Shown here one piece after another: positions 58,195-64,000 of a DNA stretch of 64,000 nucleotides. The position numbers were made by a program, and so were the translations under genes. This DNA is from Salipiger marinus (GTDB taxonomy: Bacteria > Pseudomonadota > Alphaproteobacteria > Rhodobacterales > Rhodobacteraceae), in NCBI RefSeq assembly GCF_900100085.1, contig NZ_FNEJ01000001.1:1-64000 (forward strand). Direction: 5' to 3'. The notes beneath the pieces are model-generated. The model did not search any database and was not told the origin of the DNA. It saw only the letters and a program-made list of their open reading frames with translations. Numbering within the stretch: the stretch's first letter is position 1; every line of letters starts with the position of its first letter.

Positions 58195-58746
58195 TCAGCC
58201 TTTCATCCGGTTGGCGACAGCGTCGGAAATCATGGCCTGATCAGCGGACTGACCAAGGGCTGCCACGATGGCTTCGGCGGTGTCGCGGGCGACGATCTCG
58301 ACGTTCTCCAGCGACGAGGCGCGGATTTCGGCAAGCGCGCGCTCCGACTCTGCCGTCTTGTCGGCGATGCGGGCATCGGCCTCTGCGATGGCGGCATCAA
58401 GCTGTGCCTTGATGTCGTCGCGGGTTTTCTGTGCGATGGCCTGAGCTTCCGCCCGGGCATCGGCAAGGGCCTTTTCATAAGCCGCTTCAGCGTCGCGCGC
58501 CTGGCGCTTCAGCTCTTCGGCGGCGGAAAGGTCGTTGGTGATGGTGCCCTGACGCTCGGCCAGAACGGAGGCAATCCGCGGCAGCGCGATGCGCGACAGG
58601 ATGAAGAAGATGACCAGCAGCGTGATGAGCAGCCAGACGATCTGGTTGGGCATCCAATCCACGCAAAGCTGCGGCATCCCGATGGCGGAGCCATTGGAAT
58701 CGACGCAGACACCGGCCATTTCTTCCATGATGGGTTCGACTGCCAT
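58195..58746 (-). CDS. atpX: ATP synthase F0 subunit b'
   Basis: The second, divergent b-type subunit of photosynthetic and alphaproteobacterial ATP synthases, 183 residues. A membrane helix (about 32-52, [20 protein letters not shown]) is followed by an extended helix. The presence of both b and b' is typical of Rhodobacteraceae and other alphaproteobacteria. Four bases lie between its stop and atpF. A strong hairpin precedes it. Confidence 0.93.
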   Translation of the reverse strand: MAVEPIMEEMAGVCVDSNGSAIGMPQLCVDWMPNQIVWLLITLLVIFFILSRIALPRIASVLAERQGTITNDLSAAEELKRQARDAEAAYEKALADARAEAQAIAQKTRDDIKAQLDAAIAEADARIADKTAESERALAEIRASSLENVEIVARDTAEAIVAALGQSADQAMISDAVANRMKG

Positions 58747-58776
58747 AGCGTCCTCCGTCGGAACGTTGTCTTTACT

Positions 58777-58807
58777 GAGGGCGGCCCGTCATGACGGGGC
58801 CGCCCTC
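58777..58807 (-). other. Strong hairpin between atpE and atpX
   Basis: GAGGGCGGCC (58777-58786) pairs with GGCCGCCCTC (58798-58807); the interior CGTCATGACG (58787-58796) is itself a perfect palindrome that can stack on the stem, leaving one bulged G. It lies just downstream of atpE in the mRNA, so it would protect or partly terminate after the c-subunit message, which must be made in excess. Confidence 0.7.
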
Positions 58808-58830
58808 TGCGTAAGGATAAGCCCGAAGGA

Positions 58831-59067
58831 TCAGACGGCGAACATCAGCAGAAGCGCGACGAGGAACGAGAAGATCCCAAGTGCTTCCGCGAACGCGATG
58901 CCGATGAAGAGGGTTGCGGTCTGCGACGCAGCCGCGGAGGGGTTGCGCAGCGCACCGGCGAGGAAGTTTGCGGCAACGTTGCCGACGCCGAGGGCGGCCA
59001 AGCCCGAGCCGAAGCCAGCGAGGCCGGCACCGATGAACTGACCGAGGTTTGCGAGTTCGCCTTCCAT
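58831..59067 (-). CDS. atpE: ATP synthase F0 subunit c
   Basis: Ring-forming proteolipid, 78 residues and two helices. The polar loop is ALRNPSA (R41, N42, P43) and the ion-binding carboxylate is E61 ([10 protein letters not shown]). The Gly-rich first helix ([17 protein letters not shown]) packs the ring. No Na+-specific Gln/Ser pattern was seen, so a proton-driven enzyme is expected. First in mRNA order after atpB. Confidence 0.97.
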   Translation of the reverse strand: MEGELANLGQFIGAGLAGFGSGLAALGVGNVAANFLAGALRNPSAAASQTATLFIGIAFAEALGIFSFLVALLLMFAV

Positions 59068-59122
59068 ATTGATCTCTCCTTACGATGGAATGGGCTGAGG
59101 ATGGTCCCGACCGGCCTGCGTC

Positions 59123-59896
59123 TTAGTGAGCAGGATGCAGCGCGTCCTTCAGATAGACGCAGGTCAGGATGGTGAAAACATAGGCCTGCACGAAGGCCAC
59201 GAGCACTTCAAGCCCGTAGATCGCGGTGATGGCCACAACCGAAATCGGCGACACGGCGGCGATGGCGGCAAAGCCTGCAAAGACCTTGAGAACCGCGTGG
59301 CCTGCCATGATGTTGCCGGCAAGACGGATGGAATGGCTGACGGGGCGCACGAAGTAGGACACGATCTCGATCACGGCGAGGATGGGCCGCAGCGCCAGCG
59401 GCGCGGAGGTCACCCAGAACAGGCCGAGGAAATGCGCGCCGTGCTTGACGAAGCCCAGAACGGTGATGCCCACGAAGACGAGGATCGCTAGAACGAAGGT
59501 CACCGCGATGTGGCTGGTCGTGGTGAAGCTCATCGGGATCAACCCGAGGAAGTTCGAGAACACGATGAACATGAACAGCGTCATGATGTAGGGGAAATAC
59601 TTCAGACCGTCCTTGCCGGTCACGTCTTCCACCATCTTGTAGATGAAGCCGTAGGCCAGTTCCGCAACCGACTGGCTGCGCGACGGGATGATGGCGCGGC
59701 GCGAGGTGCCCAGCACCATCAGCGCAGAGATGGCCAGAACGCAGATCGCCATCCACAGGGTCACGTTGGTGATGGTGAACCAGCCCACCGGCCCGTCGCC
59801 GAACAGCGGCTTGACCATGAACTGATCCATCGGGTGGAACACGAGACCGGTCCCGTGATCCGCCGTTTCCGCACCGTGAGCCGCTTCAGTCGCCAT
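59123..59896 (-). CDS. atpB: ATP synthase F0 subunit a
   Basis: Proton-channel subunit, 257 residues from the ATG chosen. The essential Arg is R191 ([14 protein letters not shown]). Membrane helices include [18 protein letters not shown] and the conserved [20 protein letters not shown] region. The ATG at 59896 follows GAGGGA and lies inside the 3' end of atpI (11-base overlap). An ATG at 59932 is in frame but would extend into the middle of atpI. Confidence 0.96.
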   Translation of the reverse strand: MATEAAHGAETADHGTGLVFHPMDQFMVKPLFGDGPVGWFTITNVTLWMAICVLAISALMVLGTSRRAIIPSRSQSVAELAYGFIYKMVEDVTGKDGLKYFPYIMTLFMFIVFSNFLGLIPMSFTTTSHIAVTFVLAILVFVGITVLGFVKHGAHFLGLFWVTSAPLALRPILAVIEIVSYFVRPVSHSIRLAGNIMAGHAVLKVFAGFAAIAAVSPISVVAITAIYGLEVLVAFVQAYVFTILTCVYLKDALHPAH

Positions 59897-60263
59897 CGCC
59901 GCGATCCCTCTTGTCCTTCGCCCCGTCTGCATCGGGGGCTTTGTCCTCTCCGGCGGGGCCGGAAGTTTTGTCTGTTCCGATCTCTGCGGCGGTCCGCAGC
60001 ATCACGCGGATGCCCGCCACCAGACCCAGCACCGTGAACAGCACCATGAAGCCGGGCATCGTCCCCAGAAGGTGATCCAGCCCGTAACCAATGCCGAAGC
60101 CGATCCCCAGACCGGCCACCATTTCCGTGACCATCCGCCATGCCACATTGGCCTGCGAATAGTGTTCCTCCTGATGCGCTTTCCGGGTTTCCCGGGCGGC
60201 CCTCGCCGCCGCGATCTTGGCCTCCAGCGCGTCAAGCTGCCGCTTTGGATCGGGATCGCTCAC
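59886..60263 (-). CDS. atpI: ATP synthase subunit I (AtpI/AtpZ type)
   Basis: A 125-residue assembly factor with an N-terminal helix-rich basic part, two membrane helices (about 46-66 and 70-88: [20 protein letters not shown] and [18 protein letters not shown]) and an acidic tail (about 96-125). AtpI helps c-ring assembly; AtpZ-like members may move Mg2+/Ca2+. First gene of the F0 operon; overlaps atpB by 11 bases. Confidence 0.9.
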   Translation of the reverse strand: MSDPDPKRQLDALEAKIAAARAARETRKAHQEEHYSQANVAWRMVTEMVAGLGIGFGIGYGLDHLLGTMPGFMVLFTVLGLVAGIRVMLRTAAEIGTDKTSGPAGEDKAPDADGAKDKRDRGDGD

Positions 60264-60295
60264 CCTTCATCGCTCCGTTCGGACCGTCGACGGTG

Positions 60296-60324
60296 TTGCT
60301 ATGCGGCGGGGGCCTCCGAGTCAA
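60296..60324 (-). promoter_or_regulatory. Candidate promoter of the F0 ATP synthase operon
   Basis: On the minus strand TTGACT (60319-60324) and TAGCAA (60296-60301) stand 17 bases apart, 32 bases upstream of the atpI start. A good -35 with a moderate -10, in an AT-rich patch. Confidence 0.45.
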
Positions 60325-60515
60325 GGCGCGGTTAACCCTTGCGGGACGATTAAATTATCGTTCTTTATCATTCGCTTAACGTGAAAGCTGCAGCGCGGCA
60401 TCCCCTCCCCCGCCGGGCCGTCAGCGCCAACAGGGCCTCCGGAGCATATTCAACCCGCGGGTTGAGTTTGCTGCGCGGCGCTTGACGGCGGCACGGGGCC
60501 GGGGCTTATGACCCT

Positions 60516-60863
60516 ATGGCCCCCGATCTGGATACCGTCTTTGCCGCGCTTGCCGACCCGACCCGTCGGCGCATCCTCGCCATGCTGCTGGAGGATGACA
60601 TGGCCGTGACAGATGTGGCCCAGCCGTTCGAGATGTCGCTGGCGGCGATTTCCAAACATCTGGCCATCCTCGCCGCCGCCGGACTGATCAGTCAGGAAAA
60701 GCGCGGGCGGGTGAAATGGTGCCAGCTGGAACCCGACGCCCTGCGCACCGCGAGCGTCTGGATGCAGGGCTTCGGCCAGTTCGAACCCGTGCATCTGGAC
60801 TCGTTCGAACGCTTCCTGCGCAGCGAACTGGACCCGCCCGAGGATCCCGGCAGCGCGTCTTAG
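60516..60863 (+). CDS. ArsR-family transcriptional regulator
   Basis: A 115-residue winged helix-turn-helix protein. ALADPTRRRILAMLLEDDMAVTDVA (9-33), then MSLAAISKHLAILAAAGLISQEKRGRVKWC, is the ArsR core of the SdpR/HTH_20 type. It lacks the ELCVCDL metal box, so it is probably not an arsenic or cadmium sensor. No cargo gene such as an SRPBCC/AHSA1 protein follows; it is convergent with a LysR gene with a 4-base overlap at their ends. Confidence 0.88.
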   Translation: MAPDLDTVFAALADPTRRRILAMLLEDDMAVTDVAQPFEMSLAAISKHLAILAAAGLISQEKRGRVKWCQLEPDALRTASVWMQGFGQFEPVHLDSFERFLRSELDPPEDPGSAS

Positions 60864-61735
60864 GCTTTTTCCCCGGCATAGGCTTTCAGATGCTTGACGA
60901 AAGCCTGCACCTTGGGCGTGCGGTGCAGATCCACATGGGTGACCAGCCACAGCGGCGCCGACCAGTCTTCCTGTGGCGGCATGACCTGCACCAGCCCGGC
61001 ATCGCCTTCGGCTTCGGTCACCGGCATGAAACCCATGCCCGCCCCGGCGCGCACCGCCTGATGCTGCACCCGGTCGTCGCTGGTGCGGAACACCACCCGG
61101 GCGGCGGGCACGTTGACCTTCATCCAGCGGGCAGACGGCGCGCGGGAATCAAGATCGTCGAAGCCGACAAAGTCATGCGTGCCAAACTCCTCGGGGCCCT
61201 TGGGAAGGCCCCGCGCCTCCACGTAGGAGGCGGCGGCATAAAGTGCGACCGCCTGCCGCGAGAAGGGCTGCACCACATTGTCGGGCTCCTGCGGGGCGGC
61301 GCCCGCGCGCAGGGCGACATGGGCCTCGCCATATTCCAGACGGAACAGCCGCTCTCCGGTCAGGAAGCGCGCGGTCACATCGGGGTAAAGCGCACGGAAG
61401 CTGACCAGCGCCCCCACGATCAGCGGCGCGAAATTGGTGAGGGAGGTGACCAGAAGCTCGCCCGACACCGCCTCGCCCCGGCCCTTGATCCGTCCGGTCA
61501 GCTGGTGGAACTGGTCATCGGTGGTCTGGGCGACCCGCGCCAGATCCTGCCCCGCCTCGGTGGGCGTGTAGCCGCGGGCGTGGCGCTGGAACAGCTTGAC
61601 CCCCAGCCGCGCCTCCAGCGCGTCGATATGGCGGATGACCGTGGCATGATGCACGCCCAGAACCTCGGCGGCGCCGCTGACCGTTCCCAGCCGCGCGACA
61701 TGATAGGCGGTGCGGATTTCGTCCCAGTTTTCCAT
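60860..61735 (-). CDS. LysR-family transcriptional regulator
   Basis: A 291-residue regulator. Helix-turn-helix near residues 5-60 (IRTAYHVARLGTVSGAAEVLGVHHATVIRHIDALEARLGVKLFQRHARGYTPTEAG, read in parts) and a LysR effector domain. The His-His-Ala-Thr-Val recognition helix recalls regulators that bind AT-rich dyads. No adjoining divergent target gene: upstream 170 bp leads to a terminator and a small exported-protein gene. Target unknown. Confidence 0.88.
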   Translation of the reverse strand: MENWDEIRTAYHVARLGTVSGAAEVLGVHHATVIRHIDALEARLGVKLFQRHARGYTPTEAGQDLARVAQTTDDQFHQLTGRIKGRGEAVSGELLVTSLTNFAPLIVGALVSFRALYPDVTARFLTGERLFRLEYGEAHVALRAGAAPQEPDNVVQPFSRQAVALYAAASYVEARGLPKGPEEFGTHDFVGFDDLDSRAPSARWMKVNVPAARVVFRTSDDRVQHQAVRAGAGMGFMPVTEAEGDAGLVQVMPPQEDWSAPLWLVTHVDLHRTPKVQAFVKHLKAYAGEKA

Positions 61736-61837
61736 GTCAGTCCTTTACGCGGTTCGGCCCCTGTGCGGCGCACAAAGCGTGTTCCCGCCCGGACCGCAAG
61801 GGCAGGCCGCGGACAGGGTAAAGAGCAGAACGCAAAA

Positions 61838-61857
61838 CGCCCGGCCGGAGCCGGGCG
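61838..61857 (-). terminator. Terminator of the small Ser-rich exported-protein gene
   Basis: Perfect 8-bp stem CGCCCGGC (61838-61845) / GCCGGGCG (61850-61857) with a 4-base loop, followed on the minus strand by TTTTGCG; it lies about 50 bases past the stop at 61908. Confidence 0.75.
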
Positions 61858-61907
61858 CAGAAAGAGGTGTGGCAGTCAGACTGCCGCGCCCCGTCTTTCC
61901 TGCGGAA

Positions 61908-62144
61908 TTAGTCCGAGGAAGAGGAGGACGACGAGTCGGAATCCGAAGCGGCCGCGATCAGGGCCAGCGCGGCGACGCCGCCAGCAACCAGCAGTGCGGT
62001 GTTGGGCGCGGGAGCCGCTGCAACGGGAACGACCGCATAGGGGTCTTCTTCCACCACGACCGGCGCGGGGCTGCCAGCATAGGCGGCGGAAGAGGCGAGC
62101 AGGCCAGCAAGGGCCGCGGAAGCGAAGAGTTTGTTCAGGGTCAT
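61908..62144 (-). CDS. Small exported protein with acidic Ser-rich tail
   Basis: A 78-residue protein. The signal peptide (MTLNKLFASAALAGLLASS..., cleavage after AYA near residue 23) is followed by a Pro/Ala/Val-rich linker, a hydrophobic helix NTALLVAGGVAALALIAAA (about 48-66) and the tail DSDSSSSSSSD. It has its own terminator, so it is a real single-gene unit. No family recognised; similar small exported proteins of this layout occur in Rhodobacteraceae (from memory). Confidence 0.7.
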   Translation of the reverse strand: MTLNKLFASAALAGLLASSAAYAGSPAPVVVEEDPYAVVPVAAAPAPNTALLVAGGVAALALIAAASDSDSSSSSSSD

Positions 62145-62499
62145 ATGTCACCTACCAAAATTAGGAACTTCGAGTCCCACATAACGCCAAAACGCTTTTC
62201 GGGCCAGCGCGAATCCGGCCCATTCCGGCGCAGGCGGGGAAATCGGTGGAAATGTGCCACTTTTGCCAGCACCCCGCCGCAGGCTCGGCGGTTGACTCGG
62301 CGCCCGTCCCGGCGTAAGAGCCGCGCGATTGCCGGAAGTTTCATGCCTTCCGGTCCCATGGGCCATGCCCGGGATCGCCCTCCGTCAGCGCGTTGCGCCC
62401 ACGGAGGCATTTCCGCTTTGGCGAATGGATTTGGCGAAACGCCGCGCGCGCCCCATCTTGGGGGTGCAGAAGCAAACGGAACGGACCAGAGGAAGACCC
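62145..62499. other. Intergenic region upstream of ffh with candidate promoter
   Basis: No gene seen in these 355 bases. A plus-strand promoter can be proposed: TTGACT (62292-62297), 17 bases, TAAGAG (62315-62320), about 180 bases before the ffh start. No 4.5S RNA-like sequence (the conserved GGAAGCAGCC core) was seen here. Confidence 0.4.
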
Positions 62500-64000
62500 A
62501 TGTTCGAGACTCTTTCCGATCGCCTTGGCGGCGTGTTCGACCGGCTGACCAAGCAGGGTGCCCTCAGCGAGGACGATGTCCGCACCGCCCTGCGCGAGGT
62601 CCGGGTCGCCCTGCTGGAGGCCGACGTGTCGCTGCCCGTGGCGCGCGACTTCATCAAGGCGGTGGAACGCAAGGCGACCGGCCAGTCGGTCACCCGCTCC
62701 GTGACCCCGGGCCAGCAGGTGGTCAAGATCGTCCATGACGAGCTGATCGCGGTGCTGACCGGCGAAGGTGATCCGGGCGCGCTGCGCATCGACAACGCCC
62801 CCGCGCCCATCCTGATGGTGGGCCTGCAGGGGTCGGGCAAGACCACCACCACCGCCAAGCTGGCCAAGCGGCTGAAGGAACGCGACCGCAAGAAGGTGCT
62901 GATGGCCTCGCTGGACGTGAACCGTCCCGCCGCCATGGAACAGCTGCAGATTCTGGGCCAGCAGATCGGCGTCGACACGCTGCCCATCGTCAAGGGCGAG
63001 GATCCCGTCGCCATCGCCCGCCGCGCCAAGACGCAGGCGAGCCTGGGCGGCTATGACGTCTATCTGCTCGACACCGCCGGGCGGCTGCATATCGATGCCG
63101 ACCTGATCGCGCAGGCGGCGCAGGTGCGCGATGCGGTGAACCCGCGCGAAACGCTGCTGGTGGTCGATGGCCTGACCGGTCAGGACGCCGTCAACGTCGC
63201 CACCGAATTCGACGACAAGATCGGCGTGTCGGGCGTGGTGCTGACCCGGATGGATGGCGACGGGCGCGGCGGTGCCGCCCTGTCCATGCGCGCGATCACC
63301 GGCAAGCCGATCCGCTTCGTCGGCCTTGGCGAAAAGATGGACGCGCTCGAGACCTTCGAGCCGGACCGGGTCGCGGGCCGCATCCTTGGCATGGGCGACA
63401 TCGTCGCCCTTGTCGAGAAGGCGCAGCAGACGCTGGAGGCCGAACAGGCCGAGCGCATGATGAAGCGCTTCCAGAAGGGTCAGTTCAACATGAACGACCT
63501 GAAGATGCAGCTTGAGCAGATGATGAAGATGGGCGGCCTGCAGGGCATGATGCAGATGATGCCCGGCGCCGGCAAGATGGCCAAGCAGATGGACGAGGCC
63601 GGGCTTGACGACAAGATCCTGCGCCAGCAGGTCGCGCTCATCAACTCCATGACCAAGATGGAACGCGCCAATCCGCAGCTTCTGCAGGCCAGCCGCAAGA
63701 AGCGGATCGCGGCGGGCGCGGGCATGGACGTGGCCGATCTGAACAAGCTGCTGAAGATGCAGCGCCAGATGTCCGACATGATGAAAAAGATGGGCAAGAT
63801 GGGTAAGGGCGGCATGCTGAAACAGGCCATGAAGGGCATGTTCGGCAAAGGCGGCATGCCCGCCGACATGGACCCGTCCAAGATGGACCCCAAGGCGATG
63901 GAGGCTGCGGCCAAGGCCATGGGCAGCCGCATGCCCGGCGGTCTTCCCGGCATGGGCGGCATGGGCGGCAGCGCCCTGCCCCCCGGCCTGAGCGGCTTTG
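62500..64000 (+). CDS. ffh: Signal recognition particle protein Ffh (3' end outside window)
   Basis: GTPase of the signal recognition particle that targets membrane proteins to SecYEG through FtsY. 500 codons are present, close to full length. N domain (1-95), then the G domain with G1 GLQGSGKTTT (108-117), DTAGRL (G3 region), TRMDGDGRGGAAL (G4/G5) and the Met-rich M domain (about 300 on), e.g. MMQMMPGAGKMAKQM. The tail is unusually rich in Met/Gly/Lys (MGGMGG), consistent with alphaproteobacterial Ffh. The ATG at 62500 has AGAGGAAGA upstream. Confidence 0.97.
   Translation, partial: MFETLSDRLGGVFDRLTKQGALSEDDVRTALREVRVALLEADVSLPVARDFIKAVERKATGQSVTRSVTPGQQVVKIVHDELIAVLTGEGDPGALRIDNAPAPILMVGLQGSGKTTTTAKLAKRLKERDRKKVLMASLDVNRPAAMEQLQILGQQIGVDTLPIVKGEDPVAIARRAKTQASLGGYDVYLLDTAGRLHIDADLIAQAAQVRDAVNPRETLLVVDGLTGQDAVNVATEFDDKIGVSGVVLTRMDGDGRGGAALSMRAITGKPIRFVGLGEKMDALETFEPDRVAGRILGMGDIVALVEKAQQTLEAEQAERMMKRFQKGQFNMNDLKMQLEQMMKMGGLQGMMQMMPGAGKMAKQMDEAGLDDKILRQQVALINSMTKMERANPQLLQASRKKRIAAGAGMDVADLNKLLKMQRQMSDMMKKMGKMGKGGMLKQAMKGMFGKGGMPADMDPSKMDPKAMEAAAKAMGSRMPGGLPGMGGMGGSALPPGLSGF

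Noticed and set aside
62145-62499. 4.5S (SRP) RNA next to ffh
   Set aside because: The conserved GGAAGCAGCC loop and long self-pairing stem were not found in the gap.

Overview
The window reads as chromosomal DNA of an alphaproteobacterium, most likely family Rhodobacteraceae (Paracoccus/Rhodobacter/Gemmobacter-like). The base composition is GC-rich. F1 and F0 ATP synthase genes lie in two separate operons, and the F0 set includes a b' gene. Other lineage markers are MipZ, an IalB-family protein, TRAP transport, a class III alcohol dehydrogenase and many four-base ATGA overlaps. This is inferred from gene content, not from a search. I saw no tRNA, rRNA, CRISPR array, intact insertion sequence or prophage.

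Layout. 1-4.7 kb: 5' part of a glutathione-dependent formaldehyde dehydrogenase gene, serB, an R. etli-type asparaginase, an IalB-like exported protein and rlmN. 4.7-8.8 kb: a gene-poor scar, then a hybrid sensor kinase whose last residues run into the remains of a LysR regulator, with a divergent LuxR-type response regulator. 8.9-9.9 kb: an AI-2E-family membrane protein. 10.0-17.5 kb: a TPP riboswitch followed by ten overlapping thiamin genes (thiD-thiO-thiS-thiG-thiE-thiF-thiY-tenA-thiZ-thiX). Together they make the thiazole de novo and import and salvage the pyrimidine; no thiC is present. 17.7-26.3 kb: a divergent sugar-acid locus. A GntR regulator, a three-part TRAP transporter, an L-idonate/L-gulonate-type dehydrogenase and an Ldh2-family reductase run on the minus strand, while uxuA-uxuB run on the plus strand. 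26.3-28.6 kb: an SHMT-fold enzyme with an altered catalytic loop, and its divergent LysR regulator.

28.6-33.6 kb: the F1 operon atpHAGDC (minus). 34-38 kb: a methyltransferase, gloB and clpA. 38-46.6 kb: two M23-type exported proteins, a MotA/ExbB-like plus MotB/OmpA-like membrane pair with a YdeI-like gene, ChaC, a DUF2125 protein and an M20 deacylase. 46.7-50.9 kb: panBC, a stand-alone peptide-type solute-binding protein and an EamA exporter. 50.8-57.4 kb: smc, a GNAT acetyltransferase, two small lipoproteins, an HdeD-like membrane protein and mipZ. 57.6-60.3 kb: the F0 operon atpI-B-E-X-F (minus). 60.5-64 kb: ArsR and LysR regulators, a small Ser-rich exported protein, and ffh running off the right edge.

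Most of the window is ordinary core chromosome. The points that most deserve a second look are the kinase/LysR scar, the SHMT homologue without the usual catalytic loop, the ZorAB-like stator pair, a composite hairpin-plus-box repeat found in two convergent intergenic gaps, and the thiC-less thiamin operon.
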